DNA of 64,000 bases from an uncultured Bacteroidota bacterium. Lineage in GTDB: Bacteria > Bacteroidota > Bacteroidia > Flavobacteriales > Flavobacteriaceae. The DNA lies in contig CAJXTX010000002.1 of NCBI GenBank assembly GCA_913060705.1, forward strand, positions 1 through 64,000, in the 5' to 3' direction. The translations under genes and the position numbers were made by a program. Each line of letters starts with the position of its first letter. The stretch's first letter is position 1. The notes below the pieces were generated by a model, which was not told where the DNA came from, searched no databases, and was given only the letters and a program-made list of their open reading frames with translations. Positions 43,986 through 53,363 of this stretch are shown here, in pieces.

Positions 43986-44690
43986 ATGATTGAAATAAAG
44001 GAACTTCACAAATCGTATAAAATGGGAAGCAATTCGCTTCACGTTTTAAAGGGTATAAACTTTTCTGTTAAAAAGGGCGAGCTTGTTGCTATTATGGGTT
44101 CTTCTGGATCAGGAAAGTCAACGCTTCTCAATATACTTGGAATGTTAGATGAGGCAGACGAAGGCACCTATACCCTCGACGGTGTGCCCATTGAAGACCT
44201 TAACGAAACCAAGGCGGCAGAATACCGTAATAAGTTTTTGGGATTCATTTTTCAATCGTTCAACCTTATCAATTACAAATCCGCAAAGGATAATGTTGCC
44301 TTGCCACTCTTTTATCAAGGCATGCCCCGAAAGGAGCGCAATACCATGGCACTGGATTATCTTGAACGTGTGGGCCTAAAACCTTGGGCAGAACACTTGC
44401 CTAGCGAACTTTCAGGAGGTCAAAAGCAACGTGTTGCCATTGCAAGAGCGATGGCCTCTCAGCCTAAAGTGTTGTTAGCGGATGAGCCTACGGGAGCACT
44501 TGACAGTAAGACCTCATATGAGGTAATGGACTTGATTCAAAAAATCAATGATGAGGGCAATACCATTTTGGTGGTTACTCATGAAGAGGATATTGCTCAT
44601 ATGTGTAAGCGTATTGTGTATCTCAAGGATGGAGTGATTGTAGAGGATAAAAAAGTAGACCAGGTGCGCGCCTCAAGTTATGTTCAATAG
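43986..44690 (+). CDS. ABC transporter ATPase (MacB/LolD type)
   Basis: A 234-residue ATPase of the MacB/LolD family. Walker A GSSGSGKST (residues 38-46), Q-loop IFQSFNLI, signature LSGGQKQR, Walker B VLLADEPTGALD and the switch His in VVTHEEDIAH are all intact. It pairs with the two FtsX-type permeases that follow, the first overlapping it by 11 bases. Such transporters are mechanotransmitters that drive periplasmic export through an adaptor and an outer-membrane channel. It lies 81 bases after the C39 peptidase, so it may serve the peptide locus. Confidence 0.93.
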   Translation: MIEIKELHKSYKMGSNSLHVLKGINFSVKKGELVAIMGSSGSGKSTLLNILGMLDEADEGTYTLDGVPIEDLNETKAAEYRNKFLGFIFQSFNLINYKSAKDNVALPLFYQGMPRKERNTMALDYLERVGLKPWAEHLPSELSGGQKQRVAIARAMASQPKVLLADEPTGALDSKTSYEVMDLIQKINDEGNTILVVTHEEDIAHMCKRIVYLKDGVIVEDKKVDQVRASSYVQ

Positions 44691-45909
44691 AGATACCTGG
44701 AAAGAGATATTTGATACGATCCGCAAGAACAAGCTGCGGACATTCCTTACGGGCTTTACTATGGCCATCGGGATTTTTATCGTGGTTATTTTGGTAGGTT
44801 TTACCAACGGCCTGCAAAATACCTTTGAGGAATTCTTTGGTGACGATGCCACGAACACCTTTTTCATTTTCCCTGGTCGTACTTCGATGCCTTACAAAGG
44901 TTATAAATCGAATCGTTCGATTCGTTTCGACAACTCAGACCTAACTGATATCAAGGAGAACTTTGAACCTCTACTGCAATATATTACTCCTCGTATCACA
45001 AGATCAAATTTGGTGCGTTACAAGGGTGAGTCAAATAACTATACCAATAGAGCAGTCGCTCCTGCGCATCAGTTTAGTGAAAAGACGGTCATGATGAAGG
45101 GGCGCTTTATCAATGAGAACGATCTTAAGATAAAGGGTAAGTATGCGGTTATCGGAAGATTGGTAGAGCAAGATCTCTTCAATGGAGAAGACCCGATCGG
45201 AAAATATATCACCCTAGGGGATAGCGCCTTTAAAGTAATTGGAGTTTTTCAAGACGATGGTGGGGATAACGAAGAGCGTTTTATATATATCCCATACACT
45301 ACTAGGCAGCTCATCGAAAAAGGAACTGATCGTATTGAACAGATTATTGTAGGATTCAATCCGGCCATCGGTTATGCAGGTGCTATGGCACTAGAGAAGA
45401 ATATTTTAAAATTATTAAAGGATAAAAAGGTAATTGCGCGTGAAGATCGAAGCGGCATCTTTATTCGAAATATTGCCGATGAGCTGAAGCAAAATCAGCA
45501 GTTCGCGCAGGTTTTAGGTTTTATAGCGCTGTTTTTCGCTATAGGTACGATTATTGCGGGAATCATCGGTGTGAGTAATATCATGATTTTTGTGGTTAAA
45601 GAACGCACCAAAGAGATTGGCGTTCGTAAAGCCCTTGGGGCAACCCCTAGGGTTGTTATTAGTGGCATTCTCCTAGAGGCTACAACCATAACGACTTTAT
45701 CAGGATTCTCTGGGATGCTGGCGGGAGTCGCCATCCTCCAAAATCTGGGGGATCGACTCGAGGACTATTTCATCACGAATCCTTATATAGACATGGGTTT
45801 TGCTATTGGAGCAACTCTTGTATTAATTGTTTTCGGAACCGTCGCGGGCTATGTTCCTGCGAAGCGCGCAGCACGTATTAAACCGATTGTTGCTTTAAGA
45901 GACGAATAA
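44680..45909 (+). CDS. FtsX-type ABC permease (MacB-like), first copy
   Basis: A 409-residue permease with the MacB plan: one N-terminal helix (about 22-43), a large periplasmic domain (about 45-270), then three helices. The MacB-type motif GVSNIMIFVVKERTKEIGVRKALGATPRVV is present, as is the C-terminal PAKRAARIKPIVALRDE. It probably forms a heterodimer with the following paralogue. Overlap is 11 bases with the ATPase gene, and the stop TAATG overlaps the next start by 1 base. Confidence 0.93.
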   Translation: MFNRDTWKEIFDTIRKNKLRTFLTGFTMAIGIFIVVILVGFTNGLQNTFEEFFGDDATNTFFIFPGRTSMPYKGYKSNRSIRFDNSDLTDIKENFEPLLQYITPRITRSNLVRYKGESNNYTNRAVAPAHQFSEKTVMMKGRFINENDLKIKGKYAVIGRLVEQDLFNGEDPIGKYITLGDSAFKVIGVFQDDGGDNEERFIYIPYTTRQLIEKGTDRIEQIIVGFNPAIGYAGAMALEKNILKLLKDKKVIAREDRSGIFIRNIADELKQNQQFAQVLGFIALFFAIGTIIAGIIGVSNIMIFVVKERTKEIGVRKALGATPRVVISGILLEATTITTLSGFSGMLAGVAILQNLGDRLEDYFITNPYIDMGFAIGATLVLIVFGTVAGYVPAKRAARIKPIVALRDE

Positions 45910-47171
45910 TGAAGCTATTATTTAAAGCAGATACCTGGGAGGAAATTTTTAGCTCGATTAATAAGAATCGCGTGCGTACTATACTTACGGTAATAGGGGT
46001 GCTGTGGGGAATCTTTGTATATATCGCGATGTCTGGTGCAGCCAAGGGTCTTGATAACGGATTCGAGCGTCAATTTGAGTCGGTTGCTATGAATTCACTC
46101 TTTGCCTGGTCTCAATCCACGAGTAAACCTTACAAGGGATTCCGAACCGGAAGACGTATTCAACTAAAGTTGTCGGATATCGATGTACTTAAAAAGCGCA
46201 TACCAGAGATTCAATATATCGCTCCAAGAAATGCTACGGGGGTATTTGGTGGTTCACCGGCACTTACTGTTCGAGGGCAAAAGTCAGGAAGCTATAATGT
46301 GTACGGGGATTTTCCGGTTTATACCCAAATTGCAACTAAGAAAATTTACGATGAAGGTCGCTTCATCAATCAGTCTGATATCGACTACAACCGTCGGGTG
46401 TGTATTATTGGAGAGCGCACGAAGACCGAATTGTTTGAAGATGATGAAGAGGCTGTAGGATCTTTCGTCAGAATAAATGGTATCTACTTCAGAGTAGTGG
46501 GTGTCCACAAGTTTGTTCCTGGCGGAGGATTTGAATCAGACAGTGATATTTTTATTCCGTTTACCACTTTTAACAGACTCTACAACAAGGGTGATGAGGT
46601 CGATTTCATGAGTATCGCAGCTTTTGATGATGCCGATATTATCCAGGTTGAAAAAGACGTCAAGACTGTACTTAAGTCGATTCATCAAGTTGATCCTACC
46701 GATGAGAGAGCTTTTGGTTCGTTCAACCTTGGTGAGGTTTTTGGGCGGATTAAAGGATTTGCAAACGGTCTTACCTTCTTGTCACTGGTAATTGGTGTAG
46801 CTACTATTCTTGCTGGGGTAATCGGAATCGGAAACATTCTTTTAATCTCCGTGAAAGAACGTACTAAAGAGCTTGGAGTAAGGCGAGCGTTAGGTGCTAC
46901 ACCTGCTGAAGTACGTAATTTAATTTTAGTTGAATCTGTCTTTTTGACGGTGATCTCAGGGGTGATGGGTATCATTCTGGGGGCCGCAACGCTTAGTTTG
47001 GTCAATAGCTTGACCGAAGGAAGCGACTTCCCTTACACCAATCCTACTGTTCCTATTCCTTACGTTATAGGAGCCCTTGCACTCATGGTGATATTGGGAA
47101 CCCTGATTGGATTAATACCTGCACAGCGCGCAGTAAGTATAAGACCTATAGAAGCATTAAGAGAAGAATAA
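45909..47171 (+). CDS. FtsX-type ABC permease (MacB-like), second copy
   Basis: A 420-residue paralogue of the preceding permease, with the same four-helix plan and GIGNILLISVKERTKELGVRRALGATPAEV, ending PAQRAVSIRPIEALREE. The periplasmic domain is clearly diverged, as expected for a heterodimer. It starts on the last base of the preceding stop. The adaptor gene follows 38 bases later. Confidence 0.93.
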   Translation: MKLLFKADTWEEIFSSINKNRVRTILTVIGVLWGIFVYIAMSGAAKGLDNGFERQFESVAMNSLFAWSQSTSKPYKGFRTGRRIQLKLSDIDVLKKRIPEIQYIAPRNATGVFGGSPALTVRGQKSGSYNVYGDFPVYTQIATKKIYDEGRFINQSDIDYNRRVCIIGERTKTELFEDDEEAVGSFVRINGIYFRVVGVHKFVPGGGFESDSDIFIPFTTFNRLYNKGDEVDFMSIAAFDDADIIQVEKDVKTVLKSIHQVDPTDERAFGSFNLGEVFGRIKGFANGLTFLSLVIGVATILAGVIGIGNILLISVKERTKELGVRRALGATPAEVRNLILVESVFLTVISGVMGIILGAATLSLVNSLTEGSDFPYTNPTVPIPYVIGALALMVILGTLIGLIPAQRAVSIRPIEALREE

Positions 47172-47208
47172 CAACCTAAACTAGACCTATTATTTAATAC
47201 CTATTATT

Positions 47209-48342
47209 ATGAAAAAAGCCGTTCGGTATAGTATCATCGCAGTGATCGCACTTGGGGCCCTTTGGGCTGCCGCTTTCTTTGTGAAATCAAACAGCAAAGC
47301 TTCGATTACCTATGAGACGCTTAGTCCATTTTATGGTACTATAGAAGAAAAGACTGTTGCTACAGGAACTGTGGTTCCTGAAGATGAAGTTGAAATTAAG
47401 CCTCAGATACAGGGTATTATTGACCGTATTGTAAAGTACGAAGGGGACTATGTAAATCAAGGTGATCTCATCGCAGTGATCAAGGTAGTACCGAATGAAC
47501 AATCACTGAATTCAGCCATGGGTAGAGTGAAAAACGCAGAATTGCGTTTGAACAATGCCGAGCTAGAATTCAATCGTAACGAAGAGCTTTTCGAAAGAGG
47601 AGTCATTTCAAATCAAGATTACAATAACTTGAAATTGACCTATGAGCAGGCAGCACAAGAGTTGCGCAATGCTCAGGCCGACTATCAAATTATTAAGGAG
47701 GGTTCTGTCGGAGGATCGTCATCTGCAAATACCAATATCCGCGCGACTACCTCAGGAACCATATTGGAGATACCTGTTGAGATTGGTGACCAGGTCATTC
47801 AGTCGAATTCATTTAACGCGGGAACAACTATTGCAACGGTTGCCGATTTGACCAAGATGGTGTTTGAAGGAAAGGTAGATGAAGGTGAGGTGGGTAAACT
47901 TAAAGTTGGAATGCCTCTTGTAGTGAGTCTTGGAGCCATCAGTGATAAAGAATTTGATGCGCGTTTACGCTTTATTGCTCCTAAAGGAGTTGAAGAATCC
48001 GGTGCCGTTAAATTCAAGATCGAAGGAGATGTTACCGTTGAGGATGATTTTACAATTAGAGCCGGATACAGTGCGAACGCATCGTTAATCTTAGATCGTA
48101 AAGAAGACATTTTGGTGATGCCAGAGGCTTTACTGCAGTTCGATAAGGTAACCGATGAGCCTTATGTAGAGGTTGAGGTGGGTGAGCAGAAGTTTGAGCG
48201 TCGCGATATTCAAATTGGAATCTCTGATGGAATTAATGTTGAGATCCTTGAAGGATTAACAGAATCTGATAAGGTGAAGCAATGGAATAAAACAGAGCCG
48301 ATTAAGGTCGAATCAGAAGAGTCTCCTAACCGAGGCGTATAA
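47209..48342 (+). CDS. periplasmic adaptor protein (MacA/HlyD family)
   Basis: A 377-residue membrane-fusion protein. The N-terminal anchor helix (residues 7-25) is followed by the lipoyl-like half motif in VEIKPQIQGIIDRIVKYEGDYVNQGDLIAVI, a helical hairpin with LRLNNAELEFNRNEELFERG (about 105-160), the second lipoyl half in TSGTILEIPVEIGDQVI, and beta-barrel and membrane-proximal domains. It bridges the FtsX-type pump and TolC. It is third in the export order: ATPase, permeases, adaptor, channel. Confidence 0.92.
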   Translation: MKKAVRYSIIAVIALGALWAAAFFVKSNSKASITYETLSPFYGTIEEKTVATGTVVPEDEVEIKPQIQGIIDRIVKYEGDYVNQGDLIAVIKVVPNEQSLNSAMGRVKNAELRLNNAELEFNRNEELFERGVISNQDYNNLKLTYEQAAQELRNAQADYQIIKEGSVGGSSSANTNIRATTSGTILEIPVEIGDQVIQSNSFNAGTTIATVADLTKMVFEGKVDEGEVGKLKVGMPLVVSLGAISDKEFDARLRFIAPKGVEESGAVKFKIEGDVTVEDDFTIRAGYSANASLILDRKEDILVMPEALLQFDKVTDEPYVEVEVGEQKFERRDIQIGISDGINVEILEGLTESDKVKQWNKTEPIKVESEESPNRGV

Positions 48343-48373
48343 CTGAAGCCATAACCTAACACCAGCTGTAATA

Positions 48374-49723
48374 ATGAAGTTTAGATTACTTAGTTTACTT
48401 ACGCTTATTAGTGCAATTACTTTCGCTCAAACCAAGCGAATGACCTTGCAGGAGTGTGTAGAGTATGCGCTAGAGAATAACATCACCATTGAACAATTCG
48501 AGTTGGATCTTGAATCTGCAGAACTCGGTGAACTCGAAGGACTCGGGCAATTCTTGCCGAGATTTAACGGGTCGATGGGGCTCAATGAGAGTAAAGGTTT
48601 TGGTATTGATCCGAGAACCAATACGGCCAATCCATCCTTGGTAGTTTTGCAAGGAAATTTCAACTTATCTGTAGGGTATACCCTCTTCGATGGATTGCGT
48701 AATATCAGAAGAGCCCAGCGTGCTGAGATCAATACGATTTCGAACCAGTACCGTTTGGCGAATCTCAAGGACGACATTCGTCTGAGCGTCGCAAACGCCT
48801 ACCTCAATGTCATTTCTTCGAAGGAGTCTTTAAAAGTAGCTAAAGCTCAGTTCGCAGTTACCGAGCAAGACCTTAAGCGTACCAGAGAATTGGTAGAGTT
48901 AGGGGTGGTTCCGAATGGAGATCTTTTAGAGATTGAGGCTACTGCAGCAAATCAAGAGCAGTCTATCGTGAATGCAGAGGCACGCGTAATCCTTTCGCGC
49001 ATTAATCTAGCTCAGTTACTACAGATCACCGATTACGAAAATTTCGATATCGCAGATGAATCTTTTGATGTTCCGAGTTCTACGATTCTAGACAAGTCTC
49101 CGAAACAAATTTTTACCAAGGCGATGAGCTTTAGAAATGACATTAAGCTTGCAGAGACAAATGTTGTGCTTTCAGAGCAAGATTTAAAGATCGCAAAGGG
49201 AGCGGCTTTACCGACGCTTAACGCCTTCATGAATTACAACACGTTTGCGAGTGATCGTTTTCAATTAGATGACACGGGGAACCTTATTCGTCCTGACCTC
49301 ATTGCTCAACTGGAAGGTAACGATGGTATTTCCTACGGTTTGTCGCTAAATATTCCAATTTTCAATGCCTTCTCTACTTCGAATAGTATCAAACGTGCAG
49401 CATTGAATGTGAAACGTTCAGAATTGCAATACGAGCAAACAAAGTTGGATTTAGAAAATGCAGTGAATCAAGCCTATAATGACGTGAAGACTTTTGCTAA
49501 GGCATACGAGGCTGCTCAAAAGTCGCTTGATGCGAGAAGGTTGGCGTATCAATATGCCAAAGAACGATTTGAGGTGGGGTTAATGAACTCATTTGATTTT
49601 AGTCAAGCACAGGCGCGTTTAGATAATGCAGAGGCAACGGTGATCCGCACGAAGTACGACTATATCTTTAGGTTGAAGATTCTAGAATTCTATTTTGGAA
49701 TCCCTATGGGAGTTTTAGATTAA
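48374..49723 (+). CDS. TolC-family outer-membrane efflux channel
   Basis: A 449-residue outer-membrane factor with a signal peptide (LLSLLTLISAITFAQ). Two homologous halves of coiled-coil helices are visible, with the repeat-like starts TLQECVEYALENNITIEQ (24-41) and QIFTKAMSFRNDIKLAE. The hydrophobic strands FNLSVGYTLFDGLRN and YGLSLNIPIFNAFST mark the barrel segments of each half. It completes the tripartite pump and is 31 bases after the adaptor gene. tsaB follows without an obvious terminator. Confidence 0.93.
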   Translation: MKFRLLSLLTLISAITFAQTKRMTLQECVEYALENNITIEQFELDLESAELGELEGLGQFLPRFNGSMGLNESKGFGIDPRTNTANPSLVVLQGNFNLSVGYTLFDGLRNIRRAQRAEINTISNQYRLANLKDDIRLSVANAYLNVISSKESLKVAKAQFAVTEQDLKRTRELVELGVVPNGDLLEIEATAANQEQSIVNAEARVILSRINLAQLLQITDYENFDIADESFDVPSSTILDKSPKQIFTKAMSFRNDIKLAETNVVLSEQDLKIAKGAALPTLNAFMNYNTFASDRFQLDDTGNLIRPDLIAQLEGNDGISYGLSLNIPIFNAFSTSNSIKRAALNVKRSELQYEQTKLDLENAVNQAYNDVKTFAKAYEAAQKSLDARRLAYQYAKERFEVGLMNSFDFSQAQARLDNAEATVIRTKYDYIFRLKILEFYFGIPMGVLD

Positions 49724-49757
49724 AGCTCCTTTAAAAAATCAAGGCTTATCTTTGAAT

Positions 49758-50471
49758 ATGCCAATTGTATTAGCTTTAGATACATCTACCAAGGGCTGCT
49801 CTGCAGCCCTTTTTGATGGACAAGATTGTCTTGTTCACCGCCAGGTAATTGAAGACGGTTTTGTGCATGCAGAACAATTGCATCTAATAGTAGATGGGCT
49901 GTTTGATGAGGTTCCTTATGGCTTGAAAGACCTTGAGGCCGTAGCCGTAGGGTCAGGGCCGGGCTCGTATACTGGTCTTAGAATTGGGGTTTCAGCGGCA
50001 AAGGGATACGCCTTCGCATTGGACAAGGAGTTGATAGGTGTAGATAGTTTAGCCCTGTTAGTACAACAAGGTAAAAGTGAAGTAAAGACCAAAATGTTAG
50101 GGGCTGAGGTCATTCTTTCAGTGATAGATTCAAGAAGACAAGAGGTTTATGCTAGAATTCAGCGTATATCAGGAGAGGTACTCCTAGAAACATCTTCTAT
50201 TGACTTAGAAGAATTTTCATTTGAACCCTATATAACAGCCTCTTCGGGTCTCATGATAGTTGGAGATGCGATTGAAAAGATGCGCACCTATTTAAATAAA
50301 CATGAAGCCCATTATTCCGTTACGTACTTAGAGGCTTATCCCAATGCTCGATTCATGGGCAATTTTGTCCAACACGCATTCGACAATCAGGCCTTTGAAT
50401 CACTTGTCTCTTTCGAGCCGAATTACATCAAGCCTGTATACATCACTCCACCAAAATCAGCAACTCCTTAG
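49758..50471 (+). CDS. tsaB: tRNA threonylcarbamoyladenosine protein TsaB
   Basis: A 237-residue TsaB, which binds TsaD and TsaE in t6A37 modification of ANN-decoding tRNAs. The actin-like N-terminal domain has VLALDTSTKGCSAAL and AVGSGPGSYTGLRIGVSAAKGYAFA, the TsaB signature. The C-terminal region (about 110-237) is shorter and diverged. ATG 49758 is used. A TATCTTTG box at 49747-49754 lies so close that the message, if made from it, would be nearly leaderless. The stop overlaps the convergent mscS gene by 4 bases. Confidence 0.94.
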   Translation: MPIVLALDTSTKGCSAALFDGQDCLVHRQVIEDGFVHAEQLHLIVDGLFDEVPYGLKDLEAVAVGSGPGSYTGLRIGVSAAKGYAFALDKELIGVDSLALLVQQGKSEVKTKMLGAEVILSVIDSRRQEVYARIQRISGEVLLETSSIDLEEFSFEPYITASSGLMIVGDAIEKMRTYLNKHEAHYSVTYLEAYPNARFMGNFVQHAFDNQAFESLVSFEPNYIKPVYITPPKSATP

Positions 50472-51304
50472 TCGGCCGCGTTTACGAGTACGCGGTGAGG
50501 GAATGGAATTTCGATTCCTTCTTCGTCAAATCTTCTTTTGATATTTTCAACCATCTCGAAGCGCGTTGGCCAGAACTCGTCTGTATTGGTCCAATAGCGG
50601 ATGGCCAAATCGACAGAGCTTTCTGCAAGTTCGTTTACAAGAACTGCAGGCATTTTCTCTTCTTCTTTGATGATGCGCGAATCATTCATGCACAATTCCA
50701 AAACCACTTCTCTAGCTTTTTGGATATTGCTAGAGTAGCTTATGCCAATAATGAGGTTTTCTCTTCGAATCGGTTCTGAAGAGTAATTGATGATTTTGTC
50801 GTTCGACAGGTTTCCGTTCGGAATCACCACAGCCTGATTGCTAAAGGTGGTCAGTTTAGTGTTGAATACGGTGATTTGTTTAACCGTTCCTTCAACCCCT
50901 TGAGCGGAGATAAAGTCTCCTACCTTAAAGGGTTTGAAAATTAAAATCAATATTCCTCCCGCAAAGTTAGATAGCGATCCTTGTAGGGCCAGACCCAGGG
51001 CCAAACCTGCAGCACCTAACATGGCAATGAGTGAAGAGGTTTCAACGCCCAACTGGGTGATCACCATAACAAGGAGAATCACTTTTAATGCGATGCTGAT
51101 AAAGTCCTCTAGAAACTGTTCTAGTGTACGATCGTAATCCTTCTTGTCAAAGAACTTGGCCACCCCTATATCGACCAGTCGAATAACCCACCATCCTACA
51201 AAAGCAGTTATAAAGGCAGTTATAATATTTGGTAGAACATCCCACAATAGCGCGATCAATTGTTCAAGATGCTGTTCGTAATCTCTAAAAGTTTGTTCGA
51301 TCAT
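50468..51304 (-). CDS. small-conductance mechanosensitive channel (MscS family)
   Basis: A 278-residue MscS channel that opens on membrane tension in hypo-osmotic shock. Three N-terminal helices are followed by the pore helix and the conserved MLGAAGLALGLALQGSLSNFAGGILILIFKPFKVGDFI block. The C-terminal cytoplasmic vestibule has TVKQITVFNTKLTTFSNQAVVIPNG and ends FPHRVLVNAAD. Length is near that of E. coli MscS. It is downstream of the DUF255 gene on the same strand, 4 bases away, and convergent with tsaB. Confidence 0.95.
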   Translation of the reverse strand: MIEQTFRDYEQHLEQLIALLWDVLPNIITAFITAFVGWWVIRLVDIGVAKFFDKKDYDRTLEQFLEDFISIALKVILLVMVITQLGVETSSLIAMLGAAGLALGLALQGSLSNFAGGILILIFKPFKVGDFISAQGVEGTVKQITVFNTKLTTFSNQAVVIPNGNLSNDKIINYSSEPIRRENLIIGISYSSNIQKAREVVLELCMNDSRIIKEEEKMPAVLVNELAESSVDLAIRYWTNTDEFWPTRFEMVENIKRRFDEEGIEIPFPHRVLVNAAD

Positions 51305-51308
51305 AACC

Positions 51309-53360
51309 TCAAGTGTATTTGAGCTGAGTAAAGAGTGCTTCGCTACTGTGAACGGGTAACGAACAGCTCCCCTTTATACAGGCAAAGATAGTTGTTTGGT
51401 CTAAATGCAGCTCTTGATTTAGGAGTCCAGAATCGGAGGGTTTTGTGGCGGCCGCTAGTGCACTATTGGGAAGGTAGCGAGCCGCTATTTGGGCGACCTC
51501 CAATTCATAATTTGGGCCTATCACGGCGATTTCATGAAAGTCAAAGATGTGATTTAAACTGGCTTGCATCCAATGGCTGTAGCTTCTAGGATGAGCCTTT
51601 AATTGCTCTTTTATGTTCTTGCACATTTGTGCCGAGTGAGCGCGAAAGGTTTCGTTTCTCAAAAGCACAGCCAGTCTTAAGAGATTTCGGGCCATGATCG
51701 CGTTTGAACTGCTAATCACATTGTCTTCGAGTTCTACGGTTCTTCGAACAAGCTTTCGCTGATGCTCTGAAGTGAAATAGAAAAACCCCTGTGGCTCCTT
51801 GAAATGATCTAAACAGTAACGGGTCAATTGGTCGGCCTTATCGATCATTTCACTGCGGTGTGTCACCTCGCCATAATCTAAAAAGCCTTGGATGGTCAAA
51901 GCGTAGTCTTCTAAAAATCCTTCTATGTTATTCTCATCGGACTGACGAATGCGGATAAGACAATTGTCCTCTTGTATCCGTTCACTTAGCAACGAATAGA
52001 GGCCATCAGCTCGAGTGATTAGTTTGTTCTTTAGGTCTGATTCGAGATCTAGATAGCGCAAGCAATGTGCGAATCCACTTAACACCAAAGCATTCCATGA
52101 GGTGATAATTTTGGTATCGCATGAGGGTTTTGCCCGGCGAAGCTGAAAGGCTTTAAGTTTTTGGAGTCCCTTGTCAATTTCGCTAATAACCTGATCTTCG
52201 CTAAGACTTAATGTTTTGGCGAGAGTTGCGAATGAGGCTGTTCTATAGAGTAGGTAATTGCCGTTTTCCCAATGCCCTATCTCATTGATCGAGTATACTT
52301 TTTCGAAGAGTGGAAATTGAGCACCTAAGGTCTCTTGCAATTCTTCACGGGTAAAGGTGTAATAAGCGCCTTCTTCTGGTTCTTGATGTCGGTTGAGCGA
52401 GTCTGCGTCTAGGGCTGAGTAATAACCTCCAGATGCTGAATCGAATAGCCACTCTTCAAAAAAGACTAAGGTTTGCTCGCAAACCTTTTGATACCATTTG
52501 TCTTTAGTAACGGCATAGGCTTTTGCATAAAGACTTAGTAGTTGAGCGTTGTCGTAGGCCATCTTTTCAAAATGAACGACGTGCCATTTAGCGTCAACAC
52601 TATATCTCGCAAATCCACCGTTGATCGGGTCGAAAAGGGACCCGTAGGACATGCAATCAAGAGTAGTGCGAAGGTGTTGAAGAAGGCGGTCATCCGGTGT
52701 CAGGTAGTTGAGGTGTAGCGCTAGCTCAAGCGTGTTGGGCATCATGAACTTTGGCGCTCCTCTGAACCCACCATTTACGGGATCGATTTGTGACAGAAAG
52801 TTTTCTTTTACCTCCTCTAGCTCTTTGTTTGTCCAGTGAAATTCTTCCTGAGAAACACTCGGAGTTTCGGCCATAGCTTTAAGCCCATTCGATAATTGGG
52901 TGGCGTACTCGAGTACGCGTTCAGGGTCTTCGGTATGAAGATGATGAAGATCTCTTAAAGCGCTCATCCAGCGCTCTTTTGGGAGGTAGGTCGCCCCCCA
53001 AAAAGGTCTTCCGTCTGAGAGGGTGACCACATTCAAGGGCCATCCGCCTGATCCGGTCATGAGTTGCAGTGCATCCATATAAAGGTGATCAATGTCTGGC
53101 CGTTCTTCACGATCGACCTTTACACAGATATAATGCGTATTCATGAGCTGCGCGACTTCTTCATCCTCGAAACATTCGTGCTCCATGACGTGGCACCAAT
53201 GGCAGGCAGCATACCCTATGCTGAAAAGCAACAGTTTTTGCTCGTTTCTTGCGCGTTCAAAAATGGCATCTGAGTACTCGATCCAATCAACAGGGTTGTG
53301 TTGGTGCTGTTTGAGGTAAAGCGATGAGGCTTTAGAAAGTGCATTGGATCTTGGCCTCAT
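51309..53360 (-). CDS. DUF255 thioredoxin-like/glycosidase-fold protein (YyaL/SPATA20 type)
   Basis: A 683-residue protein of the widely conserved DUF255 family. The N-terminal thioredoxin-like domain begins with LYLKQHQHNPVDWIEY and has the signature YAACHWCHVMEHECFEDEEVA, with a CxxC pair. The rest (about 180-683) has an (alpha/alpha)6 barrel like that of N-acylglucosamine 2-epimerase, with FMMPNTLELALHLNY and LDADSLNRHQEPEEGAYYTF. Biochemical function is not established. It is followed by the mscS gene 4 bases on and preceded by nfu on the same strand with 3 bases between. Confidence 0.9.
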   Translation of the reverse strand: MRPRSNALSKASSLYLKQHQHNPVDWIEYSDAIFERARNEQKLLLFSIGYAACHWCHVMEHECFEDEEVAQLMNTHYICVKVDREERPDIDHLYMDALQLMTGSGGWPLNVVTLSDGRPFWGATYLPKERWMSALRDLHHLHTEDPERVLEYATQLSNGLKAMAETPSVSQEEFHWTNKELEEVKENFLSQIDPVNGGFRGAPKFMMPNTLELALHLNYLTPDDRLLQHLRTTLDCMSYGSLFDPINGGFARYSVDAKWHVVHFEKMAYDNAQLLSLYAKAYAVTKDKWYQKVCEQTLVFFEEWLFDSASGGYYSALDADSLNRHQEPEEGAYYTFTREELQETLGAQFPLFEKVYSINEIGHWENGNYLLYRTASFATLAKTLSLSEDQVISEIDKGLQKLKAFQLRRAKPSCDTKIITSWNALVLSGFAHCLRYLDLESDLKNKLITRADGLYSLLSERIQEDNCLIRIRQSDENNIEGFLEDYALTIQGFLDYGEVTHRSEMIDKADQLTRYCLDHFKEPQGFFYFTSEHQRKLVRRTVELEDNVISSSNAIMARNLLRLAVLLRNETFRAHSAQMCKNIKEQLKAHPRSYSHWMQASLNHIFDFHEIAVIGPNYELEVAQIAARYLPNSALAAATKPSDSGLLNQELHLDQTTIFACIKGSCSLPVHSSEALFTQLKYT

Positions 53361-53363
53361 GTG

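Noticed and set aside
50476-50495. CCGCGT...ACGCGG inverted repeat as a terminator between tsaB and mscS
   Set aside because: It lies in the mscS coding end and has no T-tract on either strand.
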